NCBI RefSeq assembly: GCF_001540865.1
Contig: NC_033639.1
Location: forward strand, 1,115,117-1,179,116
DNA: 64,000 nt
Source: Ananas comosus
Lineage: Eukaryota; Streptophyta; Magnoliopsida; Poales; Bromeliaceae
Reading direction: 5' to 3'
Both the position numbers and the translations under genes were made by a program. A model generated the notes under the pieces. That model did no database searches. It was not told the DNA's origin and worked only from the letters and a program-made list of their open reading frames with translations. How positions within the stretch are numbered: the first letter of the stretch is position 1; every line of letters begins with the position of its first letter. This document shows positions 13,350-27,000 of the stretch, piece after piece.

Positions 13350-13680
13350 GCTAAAATGCAGAAAATTTTCCTAAAAATATTTGTCTTTTCATTTTTTTCT
13401 TTCTAATTTTTAAAAATTTATATTTTATCTTTTTAAAATTTTAAAAATATGTTTTAGGAATTACGGCGTTAATAGGGGGAGAAATGATCAAATTATCTTT
13501 ATTTGTTTTATAAGAAAAAAATTATAACGAAATGGTGACGAAACTCGACGGAGGGGTTCTAAATGCATCATGCTAAAATTTTAAAAGGGTAAAATATAGA
13601 TTCAAGTCGGAGAGAAAAAAAGGTGAAAAAAATGGATATTTACATAAGTTTTTTGCATTTTAACCCCCCAAAAAAAAGAA
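13350..13680. mobile_element. Foldback MITE, family D, copy 2
   Basis: Starts 'gctaaaatgcagaaaatt' and ends 'ttttttgcattttaac', with inverted arms like the copy at 2048-2395. Non-coding. Confidence 0.6.
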
Positions 13681-13689
13681 AAAAAAAAC

Positions 13690-15067
13690 TTTGTCATTTG
13701 CTGTGAAATAAGAACATACTCTGAAAGGGGTAATGTATGGATAGTCCACTTATTTGATATTGACTTAGTATTGTACTTTTAGTATAAATAATTAAGTCCA
13801 TAAAATATTCACATATATTGTGCTTTAGTGCCTAACAATTAAAAATATCCAATACTCTTGTGTTGTAAGGTACCCATTTTAACTCTATAAGCTGGTATAA
13901 GTAGCTAATTTATACTAAGAAGTAAATGGTTAATAAGTATATAAAAATATACATGAAAATTTAAACATCAAAGCATGTAATGGAACAGCTATAAACTTTC
14001 CCTTTGATATTCCCCATAATACCAAAACGCAAAATTTATTTTCAAAGTGCTTTTAACATTCTAGAATATTTTTTAAATATTACTAATAAGTCGGTATCGC
14101 TATTTTTATGCGACCGCTGAAGTGTGACGAGTTGAGCTATAACAATCAGCTCCTACATTTCATTACTAACTCATTATCAGCAGAATCTTACACATATTAG
14201 AATGAGAGAGACAAATGTCGGATCGTCAGTTTTAACTATTATTTCAAAATCTCGAGCTGGTAGAAAGATGCACCCAATTTACTTAAAGCGTATAGACACA
14301 GCGTCCATGAATCTCGATCGTGACTCGGCCCATCCCAGCCTCCAACTATTTCGAACATGACTCGATCCAATCTAACCTTCCGTCATTTCGAACGTGACTC
14401 AACTCAACCTATCCTCCCTCTACATGGCAAAATGCTAGTCTCTTTAAACCAGAAGAGAGAGAGAGAGAGAGAGAGAGGATACCAAATTAAGTTGATTACC
14501 AGTAATGGGAAGGATATGATAAGAGGGAGAGTGTGGAATATGCCTGCACCCAATACCAAGCAAAACCTAGTTAAGATTCCCAGCAGCAGCAGCAGCAGCA
14601 GGCCATGTGCAGTAGTAACTAAAAGTGCACCTCTAGAAGCCCCCCTCCCTCCAATCCCTTTTTTTATTTCTTTAACTCTCACTTTCTTTTGCTTCAACAA
14701 CAAAACACTGCCCATCTCCAGCTCTAAAGCCACCCACATCCACCCCTGCAAAATTGTAAACTAACACATGGGGGGGGGGNAACATGATTATTACCCCCAC
14801 AGTGCCTCCACAATGGCTCTACCAATCAAATGCTTATGCCTTTACACAAAGCAACAAATTTTTTTTAGAAAAAAAAACACAACAATTTCTTTGTAGGTAG
14901 TGTTCTTAAGGAGATAGATGCTCCCTGAGTGTTTAGTCCATAGTATACATAGTACTGTAGAGTGAGACTAGATCAGTTTTGCTACAATTCCTAGCATTTT
15001 CTTAATCTGGGTTTAAAGAGAGAGAAAGAGAGAGGGTGAAACCAATGTGACAGAATTCTCTTCTGAG
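13690..15067. other. Intergenic DNA upstream of the IQD gene
   Basis: Contains a GA microsatellite (about 14454-14477), a short AGC run (about 14581-14601) and a G run ending in a single N at 14779, which is a sequencing or gap-closing scar. A GA-rich stretch just before 15068 probably belongs to the leader of the IQD gene. No other gene is recognised. Confidence 0.6.
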
Positions 15068-15192
15068 ATGGGTTTGGGTGGAGGTCTGGTTAGGAGAGTC
15101 TTCTCGAAAAGCCGAGCTTCTGCCGACGGGCGCAGCTTCAGCAATGTACAACTCTCTCCTCTATTGGCACTAACTCCTCTAAATTTCCTCAC

Positions 15193-15223
<31 letters not shown>

Positions 15224-18200
15224 AATGTTGTTGTTGTTCCTTGGCAGAAGTGTATGAGAATCCCTCAACTATAGTTACTGATACCTCTTTAACATTTAAT
15301 TTTCCTGATTTGAATGGTCTTTGTTCAATTAAATTCAGAATCTCATTCAATTAAATAGTGGTTTGCAAAATTGGATTAGTTTTAATCACTTTTCAATAAA
15401 TAAAATTGCAACAATTAATGGCTAATAGCTAATATAGCTGTTAAATTTGATAAGCATAGAAATTCAGATAAAAATTAAGAAGTTAAGAGGGTCAATTAAA
15501 ATCTATGAACTTAAGAGGCCTATTTCAGATTAGTCTATTGGAAATTCAATTCATAAATCATAAGGATCATGAAATGCACAACAGAAGGATAAGATAAAGG
15601 GTTGAGTCTCTAATATAGATTTTTTTTTTTGCTTTCTCAAAGCATTTTTGGCTGCGGCAGGAAAGGAGTTGTGTTGAACATAAGAACAGATGGAGCTCAG
15701 TTAGACACTACCTTTGTGGAGATGAGTTCAATTCAGATCATGAAGAGGATGAAATAGCTTCTTCTAAGAGCTCTGAAGCAACTGTACTACAACCTGCTGC
15801 TGAAGCTTCTGCAGATGATGGAGAGGAGAGCATTCATCAAGCAATTAAATCAGAAGAGCATGAAGAAACAAGCACTGAGGAGGAGAACTCATCATTATCG
15901 GCAATGACGTCGACGAGAACGACTACAAAATCATCGAGGGAGGAGGAGGATGCTGCAATCTTGATCCAATCTGCATTTAAAGGCTTCATGGTTAATTTTT
16001 ATTACTCGAGAACTTACATTAGATATCTAGAATAAGATGTATTAACATAAGTGCATACTTTTTGTTATTCTTCAACTCTCATTTTATGTGTTACTTTCTG
16101 ACTAAACCGCAGGGAAAACCCCCCTGTAAATATCATGATTTTGGAAAAACTTCAGAAACATTCCTGTGGTTTACCGCCATTTCGATTTATGTTTTCACTT
16201 TTTGGTAGCGCCTCTGTTATCTCCTCCATTAAAATCATTATGTGCCGCAGATGTGCATTGTAAATCGTCGTTCTTGCCATCGGAGACTCTCATAAAACGA
16301 TCAGGATTATGCCCTAGGGGGTCACATGCCTTTCTTATCGATTTTTCACGCCTTTTTTATCGATCTCCGTGGGACATCTCCAACGCATATATGTGGCATA
16401 TAATGGTTTTACCAGAGGAGGTAGCAGGAGTGTTAACAGAAAACGAAAACAGAACCCACAGGGTATTTAAGTTATACAGTTAAAACTATATGGTACTAAA
16501 GTGAAAAAAAAGTGAACCACAGGGAGAATATCTGAAGCTTTTCCCATGATTTTCTCATTAACCCCTAGGGATATAAAAACCTGCATTTTATTGTCATCTA
16601 AGGAATACCAATGCAGGGAGAGCAAAGTGACAAAAATTGTAGTATGAGGAGGTTAAGTTTATAGCCTTAAATATTTCAGTGTGGTAGTGTGCAATTCACA
16701 GGGGGATTTCCTGCAATTCAGCTTTACTATTTGTTGTAATCTCTACTTAACAAGTTATTCATAGCCTTTTACTAGCAAAAGAAACCTCTCTAAGATTGAA
16801 ATATTTCATCCCCACTTTCGGTTCTTTGATTTCAGGTGAGACGGCAACTTAAACAGATGAAAAAGTTAGGTGAAAGAGATGAATCTGGAGGAACTGGAAA
16901 CCCTGATTCTGCGTCGGTGGCTTCGTCGACTGAAGTTCAAGTAGGAGGATCAGTTGACACACTTGGATTTAGTGAGGAGAGTGTTGAAATGCAGCAAAAG
17001 GTGCAGCAGAGAGCTCGGCCGCAGGTATTCAGGGTGAAGGTAAATCACTAGCCCTTGTTTTCTTTCCTTTGTCTGTTTATTGTTTTGTTTCTGTAACATG
17101 TGGTCTTTCAATTTCGTTATTGTAATGTTTTACGTAGAGTTGTTCGAAATAGCATTGTAACTTAGTTTTTCATTAGGGCACCACGAACAACTAGCTGCTT
17201 TAGCTAGAAGCAGAATAGAAAGATTCAGATTGGAGCTTCTGCGCTTAGGGCCCCAAAAGCTCATTTTAACATTCAGAACAAGAGCTCTCAGAATTCCTCC
17301 GTGCCAAACATCGACTATACTGCTTCCCGAATAGAGAAACTGTTCTACAAGCCATATCAAATAGATGTAGAAATTAGTATTAGTTAGTAGTAACTCATGA
17401 GGATCTCCCTACCCTAGCTGATAATCGAAAAATCTTGTTCATACAAGAAAAATACATCCAAATTTCAAATGGTGATTTTGATGAATCGACTCGACTCATT
17501 TGTAGGAAGAGTGGGATGATAGCACAGTGAGCTGCAATGAATTGAAACTGCGAATCCAAAATAGACTCGAGGCGACAAATCGGCGCGAAAGAGCTCTTGC
17601 CTATGCCTTTTCTCAACAGGTAAACCGAATAAATCAACACACTAGATTCAAAATGTTAGTATGCATTTTAAGAAAACAATGCTTATCAACTGATTCAAAC
17701 TCAGCTGAGAACCTGCAACACGAAGAAGAGATTGACTTGGTCCGACCAAACCGAACCCAACATAGGGTGGAGTTGGCTCGAGAGATGGATGGCAGCTCGA
17801 CCTCCCGAGAGTTCATCGGCGGAGGATTGTCTAAGTAAGCACTTCGACACGATTTCGATCGAGAAGAGATCAATTTTGATCAAGAAGAGATTCGATGTCG
17901 CAATCGAGGAGAGGGAAAGTTGTGGGTCCAATGATGTATGTGTGAGCTTTGATGGTAGTAGCATCAGCACACCTTATCAGACTCCTAGAGGTGGATATAG
18001 ACATGTTAAGAACAGGTTGAAGGCTACGAGGAGTGTTTCGCGGAGGAAAACCGCGTTCGACTATCGTTCCGCCACAAGATCAAGGAAAGTAAGATTCAAT
18101 CCATTAGTAGCTTATTTCTTGTGTGATTCAATTTCTTTTTCATTAATGTGAAATGTTTTACTAGATATTTTTCTTTTTCCTAACAGGTAAGCAACAAGGA

Positions 18201-18318
18201 GCATCAGAGAGGGGTGGACAAAGGAAAAGGAAACAGCAACAACAAGCAAGAACAAGCAAAGAACCAAGCGCAGGACGAGGACTATGATGCTTATTGCGAA
18301 CTTCCTCCGGGGTGTTGA
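15068..18318 (+). CDS. IQD-family calmodulin-binding protein
   Basis: IQD proteins are plant-specific scaffolds that bind calmodulin and associate with microtubules, membranes or the nucleus. Six exons, all phase 0, join to 413 aa: 15068-15145, 15661-15990, 16836-17039, 17506-17619, 17705-18088, 18187-18318. One IQ motif, AAILIQSAFKGFM then VRRQLKQM, spans the exon 2/3 junction (about residues 124-144), the conserved intron position of this family. Further on are the RRERALAYAFSQQ block (about 230-242) and GWSWLERWMAARP (about 263-275), both family hallmarks. Exon 2 is acidic and serine-rich; the C terminus is basic and ends DAYCELPPGC. The second and third IQ repeats of a standard IQ67 domain are not evident. 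Intron 1 has a GTT run and intron 2 a family A MITE. The subgroup is not assigned. Confidence 0.93.
15195..15240. repeat. GTT microsatellite in IQD intron 1
   Basis: Run of GTT units about 50 bases after the first splice donor of the IQD gene. Confidence 0.85.
16140..16547. mobile_element. Foldback MITE, family A, copy 2 (IQD intron 2)
   Basis: Left end 'ggaaaaacttcagaaac' then 'ttcctgtggttt'; right end 'gaaccacagggagaat' then 'ctgaagcttttccc'. The arms are complementary. It is wholly intronic and does not touch the IQD exons. Confidence 0.7.
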
Positions 18319-18939
18319 TTGAATAAAGAGCTTGTCTGGCCCCAAAATTGGATAAGATAGGATAAGAAGACAGTTAAGATGGGACAGAAAAACAATTTAA
18401 TGACTCAAAAGGCATTGAAGTTCACGAGAGGTTGGTTTATCAAATGCCTCAACCTGTCGTGACATCTGACGTCTCCGAGTTGCTTAATCCTCTCTCTCGC
18501 TGAACATAATATCTCGTATTATCCTATCTAATTCAATCTTGGTGCTAAGCAGGATGAAAAATGTACATAGGTTTTTCATTTGGTGATGGCTTTTTCTTGA
18601 ACTATTGACCCAAAAAAAAGGTGGTTTGATTGAAGCCTACATCATATCTCTATGAGATTTACTATAGAAGGAAATTCATCCAAGGGACATGATATTGCAT
18701 GTCATGTCACATCTCATTACCACTTTAGTAGGCTTGCCTTTGTAATAATGATCTTCGAAATTAGGGCATTGGCTTGCTTGGATGCATAAATATCTTATTC
18801 AGTACTAATCTCAATGTCTCTTTTATGTGCACAGGTGATGTGTAATTGGTTATTGAGGAGTAAGAAAACACTAGAATACTTCTAGAAATAGATTAGACCG
18901 TTTACATTTCTACACCATTTACAATGATAGAACATTTGA
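18319..18939. other. IQD 3' region, no further gene seen
   Basis: Immediately follows the IQD stop codon and probably includes its 3' untranslated region. No recognisable repeat ends or exon. Confidence 0.5.
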
Positions 18940-19165
18940 ATTGATGATCGGTACCGTGAAATTTGACTTAGACTATATGAACTTCTTAGCTTCGGAATTT
19001 TGCAATTTTATGACATCATATGCGTATAGTATTCAAATGGTCATGTAAAGTATATGCGAAATCACTTTATCACTCGGCAAATGATATCGTAAAATCGCAA
19101 AATTCGGAACCTAAGAAATCCAAATAGCCTAGATAAAATTCGATGGTACTAGTTGTCGATTCAGA
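18940..19165. mobile_element. Short foldback element
   Basis: The left arm around 'cttagcttcggaattttg' pairs with the right arm around 'caaaattcggaacctaag', and 'gatcggtacc' with 'gatggtactag', so the segment can fold into one long hairpin. Superfamily not assigned. Confidence 0.55.
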
Positions 19166-19471
19166 TGGCGCATTGCTGGACTAAAATCAAACTTCCAGAT
19201 GCAATAGTAACAAAAATATAAACTATACAAGGTATCACCAGATAAGTTGTTCCAATATCTAAACAGGCCCCAAAAGTGTAGTAATCACATATGCTAAATC
19301 TTTCAAGAGATGGTAAAAGAAAGGTACCTGGAGCACTCAATCATGGAGGTGTGTTTAAGCCAACTTTACTGTTAGAACTTAGAAGAGTAGGAATCATTCA
19401 ACAAAATATAATTAAACTAAAGGAGCTTTTATGCATCTAGGCCAAATAATTGAGATGCTAGGGTCTGTAGT

Positions 19472-19982
19472 TATAACGACGCGACCTGCTAACAATAATA
19501 ACTCATTGGGCTCAACCCGCCGGTCCAAAATACTTAAGCCCGGTTATTATTACTAGCGTGAGGCCTCATATATTCTAATCAGAATTATTTTTCCATATGA
19601 TGTGGGACTATTGGGGCATTACAAACTTCCCCTGTTTAGACAATGACGTTCTTGTCAAATCCAAACCCAGATCACAGACATACAGATCAGAATTACCAGG
19701 CGATGTGAGATTTTAGAGGTGGCTCTTATGGATTTAAGAGGTGGCTCTTACCAAACATGTTGGTGTAGCACTTTGCCCCGCATAGCACTTAGCTTTCACA
19801 TTTTCGGCTGGTTTTCAGCTCTGATACCAATTATAACAACCAGACTAGCTAGCAATAATAACTCATTGGGTCCAACCACCAACCTAAAATGCTTAAGCCC
19901 GGCTATTATTACTAGCGTGAGGCCTCATATATTCTAATCAGAATTATTTTTCTATCCGGTGTGGGACTATCGGGGCATTACA
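19472..19982 (-). mobile_element. TRIM (miniature LTR retroelement), intact ends
   Basis: Two direct repeats, 19472-19623 (152 bp) and 19832-19982 (151 bp), bracket about 208 bp. On the minus strand each LTR begins TGTAATGCCCC. Next to the upstream LTR lies TTGGTATCAGAGC, the primer-binding site complementary to initiator methionine tRNA. Before the downstream LTR is the purine tract AAACAGGGGAAGTT. The flanks are GTAGT on both sides, a perfect 5-bp target duplication. It has no coding sequence and would depend on a larger element for mobility. Confidence 0.92.
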
Positions 19983-20003
19983 GTAGTAGTTGTTGCCTTT
20001 ACC

Positions 20004-20325
20004 CTGAAAACCCTAATTTCATGCAATTCATGGCCCACAAGAATGTATTCTAGCTTATCCACTAGTTCCATCAATCACTTTTCAGTGCACCAAAACATGA
20101 TAATAATCAAGCGCAACTCAGAAAGGATGTCTCCAACTGCTACAACTCTACACACAGATACATACAAAGCCCTAGTTTCATGCAATTAATGGCCCACCAT
20201 AATGCATACAGCTTATCCATTGGTTCCATCAATCACTTTTTTAGTGCACCAAAACATGATAATAATCAAGCGCAACTCAAAGGATGAGTCTCCAGCTGCT
20301 ACAACTCCATACACAGATACATAGG
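20004..20325. repeat. Tandem duplication of about 160 bp
   Basis: Two adjacent copies, each starting near 'cctaatttcatgcaatt' or its variant and ending near 'cacacagatacat', differ by a few substitutions and small indels. The TRIM lies immediately to the left. Function unknown. Confidence 0.8.
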
Positions 20326-20374
20326 TACCAGCAAAATCGGAATTTTCACACATGCCCTTTCAGACCTTAATTTT

Positions 20375-20655
20375 TTTTTACGTAAAAACATATAGAACTT
20401 ATCTAAACTATGGGCCATTTTAATTTAGCTGCTCAACCTTTTAAATTTTTTATTTTACTACTCAACCTTTCAATTTGTTTGATTTGAACTTGTAAAGATA
20501 AACGACACATTCAAATTTTGAAGTCAAGTGTTGTTGACTGACTCAAATCAAACAAATTGAAAAGTTGGATAGTAAAATCAAAATTTTGAAAAGTTGGGTA
20601 GCCGATTCAAAATGGTCCATAGTTCAGATAAGTTTTGTGCATTTTTACCTTTTCT
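20375..20655. mobile_element. Foldback MITE, family B, copy 2
   Basis: The left arm 'gaacttatctaaactatg' pairs with the right arm 'catagttcagataagttt'. Centre contains 'gttgttgactgactc'. Same family as 470-815 and 62228-62515. Confidence 0.7.
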
Positions 20656-21010
20656 TTATATATATGCCCTTGCACTTAACAGAAGATGCCCCTCTTTAAG
20701 AAACTTCTAAGACAAAAGTAACTCCACCAATGAATCATAAATTCCCAACTAGGTGGTGTAAGTAGATTATATATATATAAGCCCATTTAAATGTCATGGA
20801 CAATTGTGTTTTATCAATATAGATGAAGTTGCCTGTCTCATAAAAATGCGAACATGGGCGCTGCAGAAGCACATTTACTGCAGCTAACACATAACATTCG
20901 TATAATAGAAAAAGTTTCTTTTTATTACCAGCTTGTTGATGATACAATAAGTGACAGTCAAAGCCGAGTCGTATTACTAACTCACAAAGGTTCTATGTTG
21001 CTGGCTTTTC
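20656..21010. other. 3' flank of the fumarylacetoacetase gene
   Basis: Lies just downstream (minus strand) of the stop codon at 21013-21011, so it probably includes the 3' untranslated region. Nothing else is identified. Confidence 0.5.
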
Positions 21011-24000
21011 TCAGGATAATGACGGCAGAACCTTCCCAGTGCAAGTCCCAAATCCTATGTTGTAATCTTCGCCCTGCAAAATATTGCATACAGATCAACT
21101 TTGGCCATTAAAATAAGCAAAAGCTTTAGAATTATTAACCCATAAACTGATATAGTAATGTTCACATAAGAAATGCTACTTCTGCACCCAAAAGCGGGGC
21201 GTAAATTGTTCACCCACTCATCCAAGGGTTTAGACACCCTTTTTGGATTTTTAATATTAAAAGAAAAGATTGATAAGACTAGTGTGGAAGTATTGACCCT
21301 TGAATGGTTAGGGAGTAAGATTTACGCCCAGTTTTTGGGTAGCATTGCCCTATTTATATATCATCTACAGAAGAATATAGACTTCAAACAAGCTATTTAC
21401 ACAAATAAATATTTATATAGTAATACTATACAAAGCAAAGATAAGGAAAAAGGGGAAACAAAGAAAAGGATAAACTTCAAAGAAGGGCCGAGTTCGGATA
21501 AGGTTTTAAACTTTAATCTACATGTTTGGGTCACGTTTGATTTAAACTTGACACAAAATCTGTTAGACTTCAGATTTAAATTGGATTTTGGGTTAAGTTT
21601 AAATCGAAGTCCAACCCAGGTACGATCAAAAACCAAGCTCAAACTCCCACGGAGATGACAAAAAGATCATTATGGAAAAATGGAATGGCAAGCTCAAAGC
21701 ACAAAAGTGATACATTAAAGTACAGGGCGCTGATTTGAAATGCACCATAGCACAGGGCCATATTATAGTTTACCTTAAAGAAAAAGTGGCCACCTTTGCG
21801 TCACACAAAACTAATTGTAACTAACAGATAATATTGGAGGTTGGCATTTCATTGTAGCACCAACAAAACAGGTATTTGGAAAACACGTTGTAATTACAGT
21901 GCATATTATACATATTCTGCCTGAGTTGTCAAAATGATCAAATGATTTGCAATTTATGCAGCCAAAATTAGCTTCTATGAGCAATATATGACAGCCTGAA
22001 CAATTAAACTACAGGTACTCTAACGATAATCAATCACCCAATAATAAATAAAATCACGACAAGATATGGCAGCGAAACGCCTATTGCTCAACTTGACTCA
22101 AACTGAAATTGAAACTTTTCGATTTTGAACTTCCCAAAAAGTCATCTCAACAAAATAAAGTTTGGCGACATCAAACCTTGGAACAAGCAGTAAAGGTGAC
22201 TTCATCTCCATCTTCTAAATATTTACGGCTTGAGCTCCCTAATGTAAGCGAATTTTTTGCATTCCATGTCAGCTCTAGCAAGCATCCCAAAGATTCTGGT
22301 TCCTGAAATAACACTGATGTTAGAATAAACCCAATCAAGCAACCACCAAAAAAAAAAAGTTCTAATTACAAAATTACAAAATTTTTAAGAAAAGGAAAGA
22401 GGATATCTTGATGAGAGAGATATTTTTACTACTATCACAAAACAAATTATTTCTTACAGGTCCGCTGATGGTTCCGGTTCCAAGCAGATCACCCGGTCTT
22501 AAGTTGCACCCATTAACAGTATGATGGGCAAGTTGTTGTGTCACTGTCCAATACCTGAAAAATTGTAGCACAGGAGGTAAACAAGTCGTAATTCTAAAAA
22601 CCATGTTTTTTCATCATACTCAGGGGGGGTGGGGGGACCTAAGACAGCATGTAAAATGTTTAATTGGTTATGATGTGAAAAAGAAGGTTTTCACAAATTC
22701 AACATGAGGTGGCAAATTCTTACAGATGCTTAAAGTTACTCTTTGTGATGACTGACGGATTGTCATGGCCTTTAGGTTTGATCCAAACCTTGCAGTAAAA
22801 AATATAGCATGATCAGAGCATACGGTAATCTCCTTACATCTTAAAAGCATTTTGTTGTCCACAATAAACAACTAAGCAAACTGAATAGAAAATTAGAAAT
22901 TAAAATACCTACTTCCAAAGGAATGTCATAGTTTATATGCTTCTTTTCTGCTAAATATGGCAAAGGTGGAGGATCCTGCAAGTAAGAGCATATTAGCTGT
23001 AACTAGAATATGAAATTCATCACTAAAAACTGGGGTATATATGTGCATTTTTGAAATCTGAAGTATGAAGAAGAGTCCAAAGCACCTGTATTGGTGCATT
23101 GCAAGCAAAAGGTTCTAAAGCATCTAAAGTCACAATCCAAGGTGAAATTGTTGTACCTACCATAGAAACGAGATTTGTAAGATGATAAAGATAAAAATTA
23201 ACACAAGCGAAGTTATTAAAAAAAATAAAAGAAGTTGAGTTAATCACCAAAGCTCTTTCCAAGGAAAGGCCCAAGAGGCACATATTCCCATGCTTGTATA
23301 TCTCGCGCTGTAAAGATACATCACTAGTAGGTGAAAAGAAGTCCATTATTTACTCTTAACTAAGGGAAGTAAAACAAAAGAAAAGAAAAGTACCACTCCA
23401 ATCATTCATTAGTACCAGTCCAAATATGTGATCTGCTGCATTGTCGACAGCTATTGGTTTGCCCAACTCATTTCCTGGCCCAACAATAGCCGCCTAGAAA
23501 CAAGAATTTTAAACATCAACGAGATGATTATGAACCATAAAGTAATCATACTTAGTAAAACATGCATGCACAACCTAGAATCTGGGCAAAAATGAAATCC
23601 TCTATGGTGATCGAGTCATATGTAAAAAGGGAATGAAAATAACTTAAGTACAAGAAAATAAACACTATGGGCTAACCATTTCGAGCTCAAAATCCAGCTT
23701 CTGAGAGGGCCCAAAATACGGTAGAGAATTTCCTGATGGATGACCTTGGCCTCTGACAAGAAAATTGAAAGAGAAGGATCTTAGCTGGCTATTTGAATCC
23801 TTGTAAAACTTAGCTAAAACAATATATAAAAATTTAAACAATGTTCGAGAAAAAAATGTTGAGAAGAGAATTCCAAACATTAAACATCTTCTTAGTGCAA
23901 ATATAGCCTAATTTAAAAATTATATTAATTGGTTGAATTCAAGGCCAAGCTAGACTTACTTGGTAAAGCCAGTTAACTATGTATGTATCAGATCAGTCAG

Positions 24001-27000
24001 ATTTGACCCTTTAATGGCTTAATTGCACATCCACTGAGGACTGACGAATATTGCCAGTTCAACTAATAGACAACAAAGAGGCATATTCTTTTATATTATT
24101 TAGAATTAAGAAATTGGGTAAGTTCAAGAAAGAAATTTGTTTGCTGCAGCACAATTCTGTAAATTGTAGGCACAAAGCCAGTACATTTCTTTACGTCATC
24201 CATCATATCATCAGCTAGTCAAGCTTTCGTGTAAAACATATGAGAAAAGGAGATTAAGAGATTCTAGCTCCTGTTTAAAAAGAAAATAAAAATAAGTGGA
24301 GCACAAGGAGAAAGGTTGAGCAAGATTTCCTCAAGGAGCTTCCAATTATTTGTATACTCCGCTGCTGCAATAATCACTATCTGCAGGAAATCTATTATCT
24401 TACTCTGTACATTTTTTCTATTTTTTGAGGAACTTCCCACTATCCACTCTATTTATAAGCCTCAGCTAATGCATTATTCGGTATGACTTATGGCGCAACT
24501 CTTGCCAGATTTTGTTTTCGTCATGTATTTCAACACCACTTTCTTTTCTTTTTTCTTTTTTGAATGGAAGTATTTCAACATCACTTTGAGTGGATTGGCA
24601 TTATAGATTGGCAGCTGATAACAAAATTAGTCAATTGTCAGCATTCTCAAATTAGACTAATGCTCTATATTATGGCCTTAAGTAAATATGATGAGAAGCA
24701 TATTTAAATTTTGTTATAGTTATCCAGGTCCAGGATAGGCTTAGATTGTGCTAATCAAGCAAGCCTAAAGTAGAAGAAGAAATACTCAGGAGCAAGCGGA
24801 AGACGAAAAAATGAACAGAGCTTCACTTGAATGCTTAAGCAAGCAAGAAAGTAATGTTACAAAATCTTTGAGCGTGCTATGAATCTTCATGAAGGACAAA
24901 GATAGGCATAAATGCACTTATGAATGTCAGAAATGCAAGTGTCAATTATGAGTCAGCTGTATATAGTCTAATGAGAATAACATGCATAAAAGAACAAACA
25001 AGGATATCTTAAACATCTAAACGGGAAAAAAAAAAAAAAATTGTAGCATATGATCTTTTGGTTGATCCGATAGTTGGAAATGGCCAAATATATTTCTCAT
25101 TACAACATCAAAGTAATATTTAAACACTGAATACCAAATTCCTTTCGTGATGTGCACACCTTGGACGAACAATATCTGTTCCAGAGATTACTATAGATGA
25201 TGCCCGTCCATGATAAGCTATTGGAAGATGAAACCTGAAAGTTCAACCAAAAAGTGAGCTTAAGAACTCCATGAGCTGCAAATAAACATAAAGTACTAGC
25301 TCTATATGTGGCACTCAGTGCAAGTGTAGAGAACAAGAAAAACCAAAAGAATTATTAGGCACAAAGAGTAGAAGGAGAATTGCAGCACTAGGGCTATACA
25401 AGCAATCTATTAATCAAGAGTCAAAAAATAAATAAATAAATAACATGAAAAAAAAGGTGACAATGGAATGTATAAGGTCTTCAACCAAAGAAATTGTTCT
25501 AGACACAAAACAATTCTGCTTGTACCATGAACTATTGCCTTCTCCGAATAAACTCGAACCGTTCAGGAGGAAAGATAGCATCTATCTAATTAGTCATCAT
25601 TCTCTATCTCTTGGGTACCTAGTTCTTATTTCTCCCATCCATCGTCATATTTATTCTTTCTGTGACAAACAACCACATTGATCCACAGTTAACAGAATTT
25701 AATGTCCCAAAAGTCCTAATCTATTTTCAAGCAGCAACAATCAAACCACTAGCATTACCACCTAATATCACAAAAATAAAGCATCTTAACAGTTACTCGA
25801 CAAATCCAAATTTGTACTCAGTTTATAGTCTTTCACAACTAGTGGCCAAAAAGTGCCTAAATAAACCACCAGAAGAAGTACACATGATGCAACGTGCATA
25901 TAAAATAAACCGAAACTTTACCAGTTTGGTGCGATTGCATTTTCTGGTCCTCGGAAAATTGTCCCGCAATTCTTTGCATGGTACATAGATGAAAAAAAAT
26001 CTGTGTAGTCCCCTATTACAATAGGCAAAAGCATCTCTACCTCACTCTGCTAGGTCAAAAGATGGCATTAACATCTCATTAGCTGCGGAAAGAAAAAATG
26101 GGCAGATAAAATCTCTAGGCAAAAGTTACTTATACCATTGGCAGAAGGCACTTTTCCCTTAAAGTAGCATTATCACGTAATACTGGCTCATCGGCTGCAA
26201 AGGAACAAATAGAGGCACATAATTTAGACAACTATGATAACCAAAATAATTTGAACATGGCATGAAAGTAGAGGAAAAGAACCATTTTTCTAATAAGATG
26301 GTAGAAAATTAACATAAGCAAAGAGTAAATTACAATATAAACATGCTCGTCACCACAAAAAATAGCAGCTATACCTGACAGAATTTTCTGGAGAGTGGAT
26401 CGCGCCTCCTTCCAAGCCGGTCGCCCCATTTCAAGAAACATGTTGAGAGATGGCTGTTATTATAACAACTAGTCTTATGTCAGTTAACTGGAACAGTGCT
26501 AACACATTCAAGAATCAAACATAAAGTTCAAATATATCCCTACAATTTGAATTGAACACTCTAATTACTATCAAATTAGTATAAAATAAAAAGGACAAGT
26601 GTTTTTTGCAGTCCTTCAAAGTTCGTAGTGTCATAATATCCTGTTGCCTTGGCTAACTTAATAATCTACAGTCACTAACCTTTCTCCATCCAGAATCATC
26701 AAAGAAACTAGTAAGACTATTCGTAGATAATATCCTATGAGCTTGAATTGGTGGGTCACATGGTATATTGGTATTAGAGCTAGTTCTATGCCCTATCAGT
26801 TCCAAGAGATCATGAGTTCAATCGCACTTCCGCATTCAATGGCAAAAACTTATGTTTGTTTCTCTTCTGTTATCTACCCTGTTAGTGCACGTGGCGTAGT
26901 TCACCTAACCTTATTCTATATTCCTCCACTGTTTGCTGAAAGATTAATTTTTTTGGTGATGCAAATTATCTGATCATAAAAATAGAAACCATAATTTGTC

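Noticed and set aside
26730..26872. SINE or retroelement start around 'ttggtattagagctag'
   Set aside because: A primer-site-like word and a B-box-like 'gttcaatcgc' are present, but I found no ends, tail or second copy to support an element.
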